The notes: generated from the sequence alone by a model not told the origin. A stretch of 64,000 nucleotides of DNA from an uncultured Prevotellaceae bacterium (GCA_900318065.1 ONIY01000003.1:1-64000), one strand, 5' to 3'; numbered from the stretch's first letter, positions 26,101 to 35,313 are shown. A program made the numbers and translations.

Positions 26101-26193
26101 TTCTGTAAGTATTAAAAGTGTTTATATAAAATTTTCTTGTCACTGTGCTCTCGCCTTCCTCCCTAAGGAGAGAAACAAGCGCTTTAAAGGTTA

Positions 26194-27198
26194 TTATTCT
26201 CCACCACCCACATTAACAATTCTCACAGGCACGGCAGCTGGAGAGATGCCGGTTTGAAGAATTATCTTTTGGCCAATGCTTCCTGTTAGGAACACGAAGA
26301 AGTCATGGTCATGAGTGCCTAATGGCGATGCGTCGATAGCAAAGATCTCACGGGTCAACGGATAGGACCCGTCATATATGTAGGCCTGATAGGGCTTATA
26401 GTCTTTCAAACTTTCCTCGGTGCGGATACCCAGCACCTTAATCTGGTCGGTGAACTTGGTCTCCATGCTTGAGCTTCCTGTCTCGAGCTCGGCATATTTT
26501 TCCTCAACGGTTTTGGCGGTCGATTTCATGTCGCTTGTAATCCAGCTCACACCTATCACGCCAATGGCATTGCGAGTGGTCTTTACTGCGTCAAACACCT
26601 CTTGCGAGCTGCCTTGAGCGAAGAACTCGATGGGCAGGTCCTTGCCGCCGTTGAACTTATCTTTCATGTAGTGAAGCACACCCGAGCGGTTCTTGTCAAA
26701 CACCACCTTAATGGGCTCATTCTTGAGCGCTGTGGGATAAACCTCGCCCCACTTGGTTGACTTGCCAGTCATGATATCGGCAACGTCGCTCATCGACAGG
26801 AAGTCGATATCATTGGCATTGTTCACAATAAGTGCCACAGCATCTACTGCGATGCGACGAGAGCGATAGGCACGGCCTTGGCCTTTGAGAATCTTCTTCT
26901 GGTTAGGAGTCAAGTCACGATAGGTGATTATGACATTGACCTTCTCGGCCAGCAGCGAATCAAGCGCAGCACTCTCGTCCATGTATCGTGCCAGCACATT
27001 GCCCTCTTTGTAGGTGTATTCAAAGACCTCTATCTCATCGTCAAGAATGTTCTTGAACGACTCGTCGCATATCACCTTGCTCATGCCACTCACGCTGGCG
27101 GCTTTCTTGCCACCCTTGTTGCAGCTTGTGATTGTGCAGCCCAGGGCCACAACAACCATCAGTAGTAATATTTTATTTCTCAATGTCATAGCGCTCAT
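26194..27198 (-). CDS. PstS-like periplasmic substrate-binding lipoprotein
   Basis: About 334 residues. A lipoprotein signal ends at CTITSC, giving a lipidated cysteine at about 26. The body matches the PBP-like (PstS) fold: VICDESFKNILDDEIEVFE, a mid-domain RRIAVDAVALIVNN segment and NAIGVIGVSWI. No pstCAB transport genes are adjacent. In other Bacteroidota the same gene lies by TonB/ExbBD genes, so it may not serve classical phosphate import. The ATG at 27198 could be replaced by later ones, but the signal peptide fits here. Confidence 0.75.
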   Translation of the reverse strand: MSAMTLRNKILLLMVVVALGCTITSCNKGGKKAASVSGMSKVICDESFKNILDDEIEVFEYTYKEGNVLARYMDESAALDSLLAEKVNVIITYRDLTPNQKKILKGQGRAYRSRRIAVDAVALIVNNANDIDFLSMSDVADIMTGKSTKWGEVYPTALKNEPIKVVFDKNRSGVLHYMKDKFNGGKDLPIEFFAQGSSQEVFDAVKTTRNAIGVIGVSWITSDMKSTAKTVEEKYAELETGSSSMETKFTDQIKVLGIRTEESLKDYKPYQAYIYDGSYPLTREIFAIDASPLGTHDHDFFVFLTGSIGQKIILQTGISPAAVPVRIVNVGGGE

Positions 27199-27236
27199 CT
27201 AATAAATGCTGGTGAAAAAAAACACTGTACTTAACA

Positions 27237-27476
27237 CTAGTTATCTTGTTCTTCGTTTCGCTCTTCCAGGTCGCGCAGGCGATAATAATCGGTGCCCTTG
27301 ATCTGCCTGTAACAGCGATATACTCCATATAGTGCAAAAATTATGCCAATTCCATATCGCATGTAAGTCCAAAAAGGCTCGCTCGACCAATCAAAGAAAT
27401 TTATAAACAGCAAGTAGGCCATGCCAAAGTAGACCAATATCATAAATATTCCAAAGAATATTCTAATTGCTTTCAT
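27237..27476 (-). CDS. Small two-helix membrane protein
   Basis: About 79 residues from the ATG at 27476 (an in-frame ATG at 27500 would add eight). Two hydrophobic helices (IRIFFGIFMILVYFGMAYLL and YGIGIIFALYGVYRCYR) and a charged tail ending EERNEEQDN. I do not recognise the family. It sits between the zinc-ribbon gene and the PstS-like gene on the same strand. A minus-strand TATATTTG at 27577-27584 could give it its own start. Confidence 0.6.
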   Translation of the reverse strand: MKAIRIFFGIFMILVYFGMAYLLFINFFDWSSEPFWTYMRYGIGIIFALYGVYRCYRQIKGTDYYRLRDLEERNEEQDN

Positions 27477-27662
27477 TATGGTAGATGCTCCTGCCTTCAT
27501 TATTTCAAATTCTTCAAATTTTTACCTTAGACGCGACAATTGTTAATAGGTTTATTAAACAAAAACGAAAAATCAACAAATATAGTATCTTTTTGTGCTT
27601 GTAAAGTTACTAAAAATTGATGAATAATCTCAATCTTGTAACAACATATTATAATATCTTAA

Positions 27663-28727
27663 CTAATTGGGAGTGTCCTGCACTTTATCCATCGATAGTT
27701 CAACAAATCTAAAGTAGCTGTCGACAACACCCCGGCCCTGCATCAGCGATGTTGTAGCGGCACTGCCATCATTGCGCCAGAAGTGGCGGGTAACGGTGAA
27801 GTTGAGTGAGAATTGGGGCTGCTGAGAAGCGTCAAGGCTCTTAGCAACGTCCACGGCAAGCGAGGCAAAGGAGATGGAGTCGATGTCGCTCTCACGATAG
27901 GCATTGAAATATTCTCTCACGTCGTCAAGGCCTGCCGAATGCTTCCCCATGAAGTCGCGCATCTGGGAGTTGCACACGCTCGTCATCGCAGGCAAGCTCC
28001 AGGACTCCAGTCCAGCAAGGAACTGCTGCACCGACGATTTCACTCGCTCGCGCTCCTCAACAGTGAGCTCGGCACGTCGCAGTTCCTCAAAGCGGCTGCG
28101 CGCTTCGCCTATGTGCTTGCCGCTTGGGAACTCTCTCATGTAATCCTGAATTGCCAGCCGGCTATTTTTCTCGAGCACACTGTTCCACATCACATCGTCG
28201 AGCAAGTCCTTGGCCTTTGCCAGGTATTTGCTGTCAGGGTGATTCTTGATGAAAGTGCGCAGCTGGAACTCATCGTTGCTCGACTGCACTTGCTCCCACA
28301 TGCCCTTCTCGTTGATGAGAGTGGTATACATCATCTTGGCGTCGGCATAATGAGCGCCATCGGGGTACTCGTCCATGTATTTCTTGTAGTCGGCAAGTTC
28401 TTTAGATTGCTCGCATTGAGCCCATAGCGATTCTTCATCCTGATGCGACATTCCCAAGTACAGCGCTCCACCCACAATGGCAAGCGCAGCAATAACGGCA
28501 ACAGCTATAATAAGCCAGCTCTTGCCATTGCCATCATCGTCACGATGATTGCCAGTTCTATAATCGTCATGATAATTATCGGGACCACCATAGCTGCTGT
28601 CCTGTCGTGGACTCATGGTGTTGTGCTCCGTGGCACTATTGTGATAGTAAACCTTAGCTCCACAGTAAGAGCAATAGGTGTCGCCAGGCGACAGTGGTTT
28701 TCCACAATTGTTACATCTCATTGGCAT
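27663..28727 (-). CDS. Zinc-ribbon membrane protein of unknown function
   Basis: About 355 residues. It opens with a zinc ribbon, MRCNNCGKPLSPGDTYCSYC (CxxC...CxxC), then a short polar linker, one membrane helix (SWLIIAVAVIAALAIVGGAL) and an extracytoplasmic part with repeated short helices (EYPDGAHYADAKMMY, KNHPDSKYLAKAKDL, REFPSGKHIGEARSRF) resembling TPR/YfgM-like units, then a C-terminal NTF2-like stretch. The ATG at 28742 lies before the predicted RNA start, so a start at 28727 or 28721 is better. It is downstream of tonB but behind a terminator. Confidence 0.65.
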   Translation of the reverse strand: MPMRCNNCGKPLSPGDTYCSYCGAKVYYHNSATEHNTMSPRQDSSYGGPDNYHDDYRTGNHRDDDGNGKSWLIIAVAVIAALAIVGGALYLGMSHQDEESLWAQCEQSKELADYKKYMDEYPDGAHYADAKMMYTTLINEKGMWEQVQSSNDEFQLRTFIKNHPDSKYLAKAKDLLDDVMWNSVLEKNSRLAIQDYMREFPSGKHIGEARSRFEELRRAELTVEERERVKSSVQQFLAGLESWSLPAMTSVCNSQMRDFMGKHSAGLDDVREYFNAYRESDIDSISFASLAVDVAKSLDASQQPQFSLNFTVTRHFWRNDGSAATTSLMQGRGVVDSYFRFVELSMDKVQDTPN

Positions 28728-28743
28728 TCTTAATTTAATCACG

Positions 28744-28774
28744 CAAAATTAAGAAAGAAAACACAAAAGTGCAA
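28744..28774 (-). promoter_or_regulatory. Promoter of the zinc-ribbon gene
   Basis: Minus-strand TAATTTTG at 28744-28751 with TTG at 28772-28774, 20 bases upstream. RNA would start near 28737, after the first possible ATG. Confidence 0.6.
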
Positions 28775-28798
28775 GAAAATAGCATAACAAAACAACAA

Positions 28799-28835
28799 AA
28801 AGCCGCAGGCTTGAATTGCCTGCGGCTTTCTAAAT
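28799..28835 (-). terminator. Terminator after tonB
   Basis: AAAGCCGCAGGC-TTGAATT-GCCTGCGGCTTT: a 12-bp GC-rich perfect stem with A/T tails on both sides, so it can work in either direction. It lies 35 bases after the tonB stop and separates the TonB-Exb operon from the zinc-ribbon gene. Confidence 0.92.
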
Positions 28836-28869
28836 ATAAGTATTTCAGCGATTGAAATACCCTGGGAAA

Positions 28870-29790
28870 TTAGTTCACACCCTGGAGCTTGAAGGTAACT
28901 GGCAGAGTGTACCACACGTTAACGGGATCACCCACCGCGTTACGGCCAGGAGAGAACGCTGGCAATGACTTGCACACGCGCACGGCCTCACGGTCAAGAT
29001 CCTTGTCTACCGAGCGGGCTACCTTAACCTCACCAATCTTACCGGTCTTTGTAACAACGAATTGTACAATTACCTTACCTTGGATGTTGTTGCTGGCAGC
29101 TGTCTCAGGATAGCGCAAGTGGTCACTCAAGTACTTCATCAGAGCCGCGTCGCCACCAGGATAAGATGGCATGTGAGCCGCGCTGCTGAAGACCTCTTCC
29201 TTTTCAGGCTTAGGCTCTTCCTTCTTGGGCTCGGGCTTGGGCTCTTCCTTCTTCTCTTCCTTAGGTGGCTCAACGATAGTTTGAACTACTTCTTGATGAG
29301 TCTGCTCAGTTGGCTTGGTAATGTCATCGGTACCACGGTCCTCGTTAACGGCACCCACCTGACGCTCGTCCTCTTTTTGAGCATCGATAGTCTTGGGTGG
29401 CTCCTTAACCTGATCGTCGGGAACGATGGCCATTTCAGTAACCTTCTGAGAGTTCTGAATTTCCTCCTCGAGAACTTGTTCTTTCTCCTCGGGAATCTCA
29501 ATCTCTTGCTGAACTTCTTCTTCCTCCATCTCTTGCTCCATTTGTTTAGCAAGAGCTTCTTGCTCAAGGCGTTCTTGCTCAAGTCGACGCTCAGTGCTCC
29601 ACTTGTTGTAGGCAGCCCAACCATAGGCGAGCAAAGCGCAGATGGCAATACCTATCAATGTATAGAGTACCGACTTGTTGTGTCGACGAGGAGAATCACT
29701 TCTAAGCTCATAGGCTCCAAATTCCTTGTTTTTGCCTTCAAATACAAGGTCTAGCCACTCTTTCGATGAAAGATCTACATCTTTTGCCAT
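28870..29790 (-). CDS. tonB: Energy transducer TonB
   Basis: A 306-residue inner-membrane protein that carries proton-motive energy to TonB-dependent outer-membrane transporters. A cytoplasmic N-terminus (about 1-37, with SSKEWLDLVFEGKNKEFGAY, typical of Bacteroidota TonB) is followed by one helix (about 40-60), a long Glu/Lys/Pro-rich linker spanning the periplasm, and the C-terminal TonB domain (about 222-304: YPGGDAALMKYLSDHLRYPE, GKVIVQFVVTKTGKIGEVKV, WYTLPVTFKL). Last gene of exbB-exbD-exbD-tonB, closed by a strong terminator. Confidence 0.93.
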   Translation of the reverse strand: MAKDVDLSSKEWLDLVFEGKNKEFGAYELRSDSPRRHNKSVLYTLIGIAICALLAYGWAAYNKWSTERRLEQERLEQEALAKQMEQEMEEEEVQQEIEIPEEKEQVLEEEIQNSQKVTEMAIVPDDQVKEPPKTIDAQKEDERQVGAVNEDRGTDDITKPTEQTHQEVVQTIVEPPKEEKKEEPKPEPKKEEPKPEKEEVFSSAAHMPSYPGGDAALMKYLSDHLRYPETAASNNIQGKVIVQFVVTKTGKIGEVKVARSVDKDLDREAVRVCKSLPAFSPGRNAVGDPVNVWYTLPVTFKLQGVN

Positions 29791-29822
29791 AATGTTTTCT
29801 TGTTTTTAGAAGTTAAACAATA

Positions 29823-30527
29823 CTACTTAGCAGGAGCAGCAGGAGCAGCTTGGGCTGTGCCACCACCTAATGGGCGACCAACCTTGTGCTCATAGAGCGT
29901 TGAATCTTGCTTATTAAGAGCCTCAATCTGGTAAGTAGAGATTTGATTAATCTGCATCTCATCCAGCATTCTAACCACGTCGGCATAGCAGGCGTTTGCA
30001 GTAGGTTTGATAACGATGATAGGACGCTTAGCGTTCAGGTCGGCAGCTTGTTTTTCACGAGCTTCTCTAACCTTTGCGTTATAAACCGAATCATTGATAG
30101 CACCCTTCTTCCACTCAGCTTTCAGTTTGTTAACCTCGGTAAGAAGTTCCTTGTTACGCTTTTGGAGCATACCACGGATAGCGTCTTTGTCATTACCAAA
30201 CTTAATGTCGTTGAGTGTGAAGTTCTCCATATCAGGCTGACCTTCGTAGTAGTAGATCTTACTGTCGGTCGATTTAGCCTGACCCATCTTGTCGGTAGTG
30301 ACGGTACCATCAAGGATGAACGTGATAGCATCACTTTCTTTAATCTTGGTCTCCTCCTCCTTGTTCACGTTTTCGTTGGTAGGCAACACGAGGTCAAGAG
30401 TTTGAGACTTCAACATTGTTGTACACAACATAAAGAAGGTGATCAACAACATGTTCATATCAACCATAGGAGTAAAGTCGATACGGGTGTCAAATTTCTT
30501 CTGACGACTTTTGTTTTTCTTTGCCAT
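29823..30527 (-). CDS. exbD: ExbD-type proton-channel protein (second copy)
   Basis: A 234-residue inner-membrane protein with a short cytoplasmic start, one helix DFTPMVDMNMLLITFFMLCT (about 16-35) carrying the conserved membrane aspartate in MVDMN, and a periplasmic domain. The periplasmic part is longer than in E. coli ExbD and ends with an Ala/Pro tail. It lies 5 bases after the first ExbD, the paired ExbD arrangement often seen in Bacteroidota. With ExbB it forms the motor that drives TonB. Confidence 0.9.
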   Translation of the reverse strand: MAKKNKSRQKKFDTRIDFTPMVDMNMLLITFFMLCTTMLKSQTLDLVLPTNENVNKEEETKIKESDAITFILDGTVTTDKMGQAKSTDSKIYYYEGQPDMENFTLNDIKFGNDKDAIRGMLQKRNKELLTEVNKLKAEWKKGAINDSVYNAKVREAREKQAADLNAKRPIIVIKPTANACYADVVRMLDEMQINQISTYQIEALNKQDSTLYEHKVGRPLGGGTAQAAPAAPAK

Positions 30528-30532
30528 ATCTC

Positions 30533-31228
30533 TTATTCCTCCTCAACTTTAAGCGAAGTCATCAAGGTAAACTTGTTCAACTTCTCTGTCTGTAAATTAT
30601 CCATTACCGTCTGAACAAGGCTATAGGGTGAACTTTGTTCAGCCTTGATTGCCACGCCACGACCGCCAATGAGGTCTTTACCAAGTCCGTGTTCTTGCAT
30701 TACCGACTTGATGGCTGCTAACCAAGTTTGAAACTCATTACGTGGACCGTCTTTAATCGTCAACTGGATAGGTATACCACCTTCATTCTTCAGAAATTCA
30801 TCGCGTTTTTCCAAGGGAAGTTCAATCCATTTGGAAACATCTTTCATGGGAACGCCGAAGGTATTAAGCTTCGAGAATTCTTTAACAGCACGTGCTGTGA
30901 GAGCTGGAGCACTTGGGTGAGTCTCGCGATAGGCACTGTAGGCCTGGCTGAGCACCTCGGTGCGGAATGTCTCGGTAGAGAGTGCGGTAGAATCCTTTGC
31001 ACCAGTCAGGCCCATATAAACCTTACCATTGGGAGCAATAAGAATTTGCACGAGTTTCTCATCGGGCACCTTCTCTTCACTCACCGAGGGAGGTGTAATA
31101 ACCTGCACTGGTTCCTTCTGAAGGAATGTTGAAGTCAACATGAAGAAAGTCAACAGAAGAACAGTCACGTCACTCATCGCCGTCATGTCGATGATGGTAC
31201 TTTGTTTCTTAATTTTGACTTTTCCCAT
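30533..31228 (-). CDS. exbD: ExbD-type proton-channel protein (first copy)
   Basis: A 231-residue ExbD homologue. Residues about 12-36 (TIIDMTAMSDVTVLLLTFFM) include the membrane helix with the functional aspartate in MSDVT. The periplasmic domain (about 40-231) has PDEKLVQILIAPNGKVYMG, the usual ExbD strand, and a longer helical insert. It differs clearly from its neighbour, so the two probably have separate roles in one motor or in alternative motors. It follows exbB by 70 bases. Confidence 0.9.
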   Translation of the reverse strand: MGKVKIKKQSTIIDMTAMSDVTVLLLTFFMLTSTFLQKEPVQVITPPSVSEEKVPDEKLVQILIAPNGKVYMGLTGAKDSTALSTETFRTEVLSQAYSAYRETHPSAPALTARAVKEFSKLNTFGVPMKDVSKWIELPLEKRDEFLKNEGGIPIQLTIKDGPRNEFQTWLAAIKSVMQEHGLGKDLIGGRGVAIKAEQSSPYSLVQTVMDNLQTEKLNKFTLMTSLKVEEE

Positions 31229-31298
31229 TGTTACACTTTTTAATTAAATGTTATTGATAAAATATTATTTAATTTTGCTACAATCAACAACAATATAA

Positions 31299-32231
31299 TT
31301 AATGTGTAGCAGCGAAAGTAGAAACAATTGAGAAGCCAAGCTCGTCGATAGCATAGGTCATGTTATCGATCTTGTTGGTGTAGAAGTTATAAGAAATAAG
31401 TGCCAAGGCAGCGGTAGCAATACCAGTAGCGGTATTAACAAGTGCCTCAGAAATACCAGTTGACAGTTCAGTAGAGTCGGGAGCACCCGATTGAGACAGA
31501 GCCTGGAACGACTTGATCATACCAAGCACAGTACCAAACAGACCGAGCAGAGTACCCAGAGTGGTAAGGGTTGCGATGATAGGCAGGTTCTGCTGCAATG
31601 CTGGCATCTCAAGTGCGGTAGCCTCCTCAAGAGTTTGCTGGATAGAAGTAAGCTTCTGCTCTTTCTCGAGAACAGTGTCCTTGTCCATCTCTTTGTACTT
31701 CTGGAGTGTTGCATAAACAACGGCGCCAACAGTACCTTTCTGCTTGCGGCAGAGATCCTCGGCCTTAGCAATGTCTTTCTTTTGGAGAGCATCCTTAATG
31801 TTCTCGACAAACTTGGTGATGTTGCCAGTTCCCTTAGCCTTACCGATGGCGAACCAACGCTCAACCGAAAGAACGATAACAGTGAACAAGCAAGTCAACA
31901 GGATGGGCACAACGAAACCGCCCTTGTAAACGGTACCTGCAAGGTTGCTTGGTGAGAGCTTAACCTCATCGCCTACTTGGAATGCAAATGCTGCACCCGA
32001 CTCTTCACCGCCAGTGAAGTTGGTAATCATACCCATTACAAACAGGTAGAGGCAAACTGCAACAGCGAAGCAAACGAGGATTACGAGGAATGCACTCTTG
32101 ATACCGCCCACGTTGCTGTTAACGTTCTTGTTGTCAACCTTCTTGGGTTGTGGTTTGGCAGCCTGGGGCTGTGGTTTTACAGCTGGCTTTGGAGCCTGGG
32201 GCTGTGGATTGTTTGGCTTTGTAGCTTCCAT
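31299..32231 (-). CDS. exbB: ExbB/TolQ/MotA-type proton-channel protein
   Basis: A 310-residue inner-membrane protein. Its N-terminus has an unusual 34-residue stretch rich in Pro, Gln, Ala and Lys (PNNPQPQAPKPAVKPQPQAA). A first helix (about 46-70) is followed by the MotA/TolQ/ExbB domain: helix near 107-125, a cytoplasmic loop with KDALQKKDIAKAEDLCRKQK, and two helices near 210-235 and 255-280 with LGLFGTVLGMIKSFQAL and TGIATAALALISYNF. First gene of the exb-tonB operon. Confidence 0.92.
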   Translation of the reverse strand: MEATKPNNPQPQAPKPAVKPQPQAAKPQPKKVDNKNVNSNVGGIKSAFLVILVCFAVAVCLYLFVMGMITNFTGGEESGAAFAFQVGDEVKLSPSNLAGTVYKGGFVVPILLTCLFTVIVLSVERWFAIGKAKGTGNITKFVENIKDALQKKDIAKAEDLCRKQKGTVGAVVYATLQKYKEMDKDTVLEKEQKLTSIQQTLEEATALEMPALQQNLPIIATLTTLGTLLGLFGTVLGMIKSFQALSQSGAPDSTELSTGISEALVNTATGIATAALALISYNFYTNKIDNMTYAIDELGFSIVSTFAATH

Positions 32232-32676
32232 AATTTAATTAAATTAGAAAATTGATAGTTAATAAAAATGATTAATTATAAAAATGGTTTTTTGTAATAT
32301 CAGTTTTTTTTATGGTTATAATAGTATTAACGCACAAATATGGTATTTTATTATGTTTTACCACTCAAGTGACAAAGTCCACATAGTTTGCTAGTTATCA
32401 TAAACTTAAGTTTGCACGACAATCGTTCACCAACCAAGAGTAGGTAAAAACACTCGCAAATTTATTACTTTTATTTCAATAAAGCAAAGAGAATTTACCT
32501 TTTTTATCAAAAAAGTTATTGACAAGTGTTTTTTCTTGTGTTTTTGAAGCAACAAAAACCGTCAAGACCGCTATTAATGCCACATCACATTTTAGTATCT
32601 TCACTAATCTCATTTGAGAAAATATTTTTTTGACCTTTTTCTATTACTTTTTAGTTAATATATTACATATTTTTCT
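32232..32676. other. AT-rich divergent intergenic region (exbB / nqrA)
   Basis: About 450 very AT-rich bases between two operons that read away from each other. No gene or RNA is recognisable. It should hold the promoters of both operons, but only the nqr -7 box is clear. Confidence 0.6.
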
Positions 32677-32684
32677 TACCTTTG
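32677..32684 (+). promoter_or_regulatory. -7 promoter box of the nqr operon
   Basis: TACCTTTG, exact TAnnTTTG match, 45 bases before the nqrA ATG at 32730. It overlaps an upstream in-frame ATG at 32682, which therefore cannot be the start. Confidence 0.65.
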
Positions 32685-32729
32685 CACTTACCAAACTATT
32701 GCAATTACACCTATTTTTATAATATACAC

Positions 32730-34058
32730 ATGGCATTAATCAAATTAAGAAGAGGATTTGACTTAAACCTCAAGGGAAAAATCACTCAAGACAATGTGGC
32801 AGAGGAGCTGGGCAGCAACACCTATGCTGTTGTCCCCGACGACTTCTATGGCATCATTCCACGCATGGAGAAGAAGGAGGGCGACACTGTCGCTGCCGGC
32901 GAGCCTCTATACCACGACAAGAACGATGAGAAGATAAAAGTCACCTCGCCTGTTGCGGGTAAGGTGAAAGAAGTTGTCAGGGGTAATCGCCGCAAGATTA
33001 TGGCTATCGTTATCGAGCCCGACAATTCTGGCAATGTGAAGACGTTTGACACCAAGGAGAATCCCAAGGCGCTGTTGCTTGAGAGCGGGCTATGGGCAAT
33101 GATACGCCAGCGCCCCTACGACATTGTGCCCTCAACCGACGTGCGACCCAGGGACATCTTCATCACAGCGTTCGACTCTGCCCCACTGGCACCATCACTG
33201 AGCCTGGTAATGGGCGAGAACATTAAATACCTCAAGAAAGGTGTCGAAGTGCTCTCCACCATGACCGATGGCAAGGTATACCTTGGATGCCCAAAAGATG
33301 AGTCACTCGACGATACAGGAGCCGAGATCAACACTTTTGTGGGACCACATCCAGCAGGCAACGCCGGCGTGCAGGCAGCAAACATCAAGCCAGTGAACAA
33401 GGGCGAGGTGATTTGGACTCTCGACGTTGTCACCGCAGCACGCATTGGACGACTGCTGGAAACAGGAATGGTCGACTACTCTACTGTGGTAGCCCTCACT
33501 GGCAGTGGCGTTGAAAATCCCTGCTATGTGAAAGCGACAATGGGCTGCACTATCAAATCGCTGCTCGACAATCGCATTGTCAATGACGACAAGGCAAAAC
33601 GCATAATTAGCGGCAATGTGCTCACTGGAGTAAAAGAAGACATGGAAGGCTACTTGCATGCTCCCTATCGCCATCTCACTGTGATAAACGAGATAAACAA
33701 GAAAGACGAGTTTATGGGATGGGCATCGCTCAGCCCAAAGAAGTATAGCATATATCGCGTGTTCACCAGCTGGCTCCTGGGCCGTCACAAGGAGGTAGAC
33801 CTCGACGCCAAGCTCAACGGTGGCGAGAGAGCCATTGTCATGAGCGGTGAGTATGACAAGATGCTGCCCATGGACATCTATGCCGAGTTCTTGATCAAGG
33901 CAATCATTGCCTTCGACATCGACAAGATGGAGCAACTGGGCATCTATGAGGTAGCACCCGAAGACTTTGCCCTGGCCGAATATGCCGACACGTCGAAACT
34001 CGAGCTCCAGCGCATCGTGCGTGAGGGACTCGACAAGATGCGAGCCGAGATGTGCTAA
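32730..34058 (+). CDS. nqrA: Na+-translocating NADH:quinone reductase subunit A
   Basis: About 442 residues. Peripheral subunit of the six-subunit sodium pump that oxidises NADH, reduces quinone and expels Na+. The start MALIKLRRGFDLNLKG is typical for NqrA; the family core includes GEPLYHDKNDEKIKVTSPVA, VVRGNRRKIMAIVIEPD and FVGPHPAGNAGVQ. Its N-terminal part resembles RnfC. First gene of nqrABCDEF; gap to nqrB 51 bases. Confidence 0.96.
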   Translation: MALIKLRRGFDLNLKGKITQDNVAEELGSNTYAVVPDDFYGIIPRMEKKEGDTVAAGEPLYHDKNDEKIKVTSPVAGKVKEVVRGNRRKIMAIVIEPDNSGNVKTFDTKENPKALLLESGLWAMIRQRPYDIVPSTDVRPRDIFITAFDSAPLAPSLSLVMGENIKYLKKGVEVLSTMTDGKVYLGCPKDESLDDTGAEINTFVGPHPAGNAGVQAANIKPVNKGEVIWTLDVVTAARIGRLLETGMVDYSTVVALTGSGVENPCYVKATMGCTIKSLLDNRIVNDDKAKRIISGNVLTGVKEDMEGYLHAPYRHLTVINEINKKDEFMGWASLSPKKYSIYRVFTSWLLGRHKEVDLDAKLNGGERAIVMSGEYDKMLPMDIYAEFLIKAIIAFDIDKMEQLGIYEVAPEDFALAEYADTSKLELQRIVREGLDKMRAEMC

Positions 34059-34109
34059 TATCTCCAACAATTACTTCGAATACTAACATTTAAAACTACA
34101 AGATAAAAA

Positions 34110-35297
34110 GTGAAAGCTTTAAGAAAATTCATGGACAAGATTAAGCCTCATTTCCATGAGGGCGGCAAGCTGGCTAAGCTGGAGTCGGTCTACGATGGAA
34201 TGGAGACGTTCTTGTTCACGCCCAACACCACATCACGGTCGGGCGTACACATTCATGACAGCAACGACATGAAGCGCACCATGATTACTGTGGTGGTGGC
34301 GCTGTTGCCGTGCTTGCTGTTTGCGATGTACAACATCGGTTATCAGCACTTCGCTGCTATTGGAGTCAATGATGCGACCTTCTGGCAGATGTTCCTCTTT
34401 GGCCTGCTTGCCATGCTTCCTGTGATTGTAGTGTCTTATGTCGTGGGACTAGGAATTGAGTTCATTGGAGCACAAATCCACCACAAGGAAATCCAAGAGG
34501 GATTCTTGGTAACTGGAATTCTCATCCCGCTCATTGTTCCCATCAACACTCCCCTGTGGATGACAGCAGTGGCAACTGCTTTTGCCGTGATTTTTGCCAA
34601 GGAGATATTTGGTGGCACAGGAATGAACATCTTCAACGTGGCACTTATCACTCGTGCATTCCTGTTCTTTGCCTATCCCTCAAAGATGAGTGGCGACATG
34701 GCATTTGTCAAGACCGACAGCGCACTGGGTTATGGCTCAGGCACTGTGGTTGATGGATTCTCGGGCGCTACTCCTCTTGGCGAAGTGGCAACCAACGTGG
34801 GCGACACTCTAAACCTCAGCACTTCTACACTCGACGCTTTCATTGGCCTTATCCCAGGTTCTCCTGGTGAGACCTCAATGATAGCAATACTTATAGGTGC
34901 CGCAATCCTGCTCTTCACTGGCATAGCCTCATGGAGAGTGATGCTGAGCGTCTTTGCCGGAGGACTTGCAATGGGTGCTCTTGCCCATGCCTTCCCTTGC
35001 AGCGCCTATCCCGCCTCGATGCTCGACCCGGTTGCTCAGCTGTGCTTTGGCGGATTCGCCTTTGCCGCCGTGTTTATGGCAACCGACCCTGTGACTGGTG
35101 CGCGCACCAAGACTGGCCAGTACATCTACGGATTCCTGATAGGTGTCTTTGCCATCCTCATCAGGGTGTACAACGGTGGATATCCCGAGGGCGCAATGCT
35201 CGCAGTGCTGCTGATGAACGCCTTTGCTCCCCTGATTGACTATTGCGTGGTTCAAGCCAATATTAATCGTCGCCTAAAACGCGCCAAAACAAAATGA
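34110..35297 (+). CDS. nqrB: NQR subunit B
   Basis: A 395-residue integral membrane subunit with about ten helices. It binds FMN covalently on the threonine of the SGAT motif: DGFSGATPLG with T221. FFAYPSKMSGD and ATDPVTGARTKTGQYIYGF are also conserved. The start codon is GTG (MKALRKFMDKIKPHF), which matches the usual N-terminus of the family better than the ATG 21 bases downstream. It also carries riboflavin and a quinone site in characterised enzymes. Confidence 0.96.
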   Translation: MKALRKFMDKIKPHFHEGGKLAKLESVYDGMETFLFTPNTTSRSGVHIHDSNDMKRTMITVVVALLPCLLFAMYNIGYQHFAAIGVNDATFWQMFLFGLLAMLPVIVVSYVVGLGIEFIGAQIHHKEIQEGFLVTGILIPLIVPINTPLWMTAVATAFAVIFAKEIFGGTGMNIFNVALITRAFLFFAYPSKMSGDMAFVKTDSALGYGSGTVVDGFSGATPLGEVATNVGDTLNLSTSTLDAFIGLIPGSPGETSMIAILIGAAILLFTGIASWRVMLSVFAGGLAMGALAHAFPCSAYPASMLDPVAQLCFGGFAFAAVFMATDPVTGARTKTGQYIYGFLIGVFAILIRVYNGGYPEGAMLAVLLMNAFAPLIDYCVVQANINRRLKRAKTK

Positions 35298-35298
35298 A

Positions 35299-35304
35299 AG
35301 GAGG
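35299..35304 (+). promoter_or_regulatory. Strong ribosome binding site of nqrC
   Basis: A perfect AGGAGG, nine bases before the nqrC ATG at 35314 and directly after the nqrB stop. Most genes in this window lack such a site. Confidence 0.7.
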
Positions 35305-35313
35305 ATTTGAACT

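Noticed and set aside
32541-32600. Possible small RNA or attenuator in the AT-rich gap before nqrA
   Set aside because: Only a 5-bp stem could be found, too weak to support a call.
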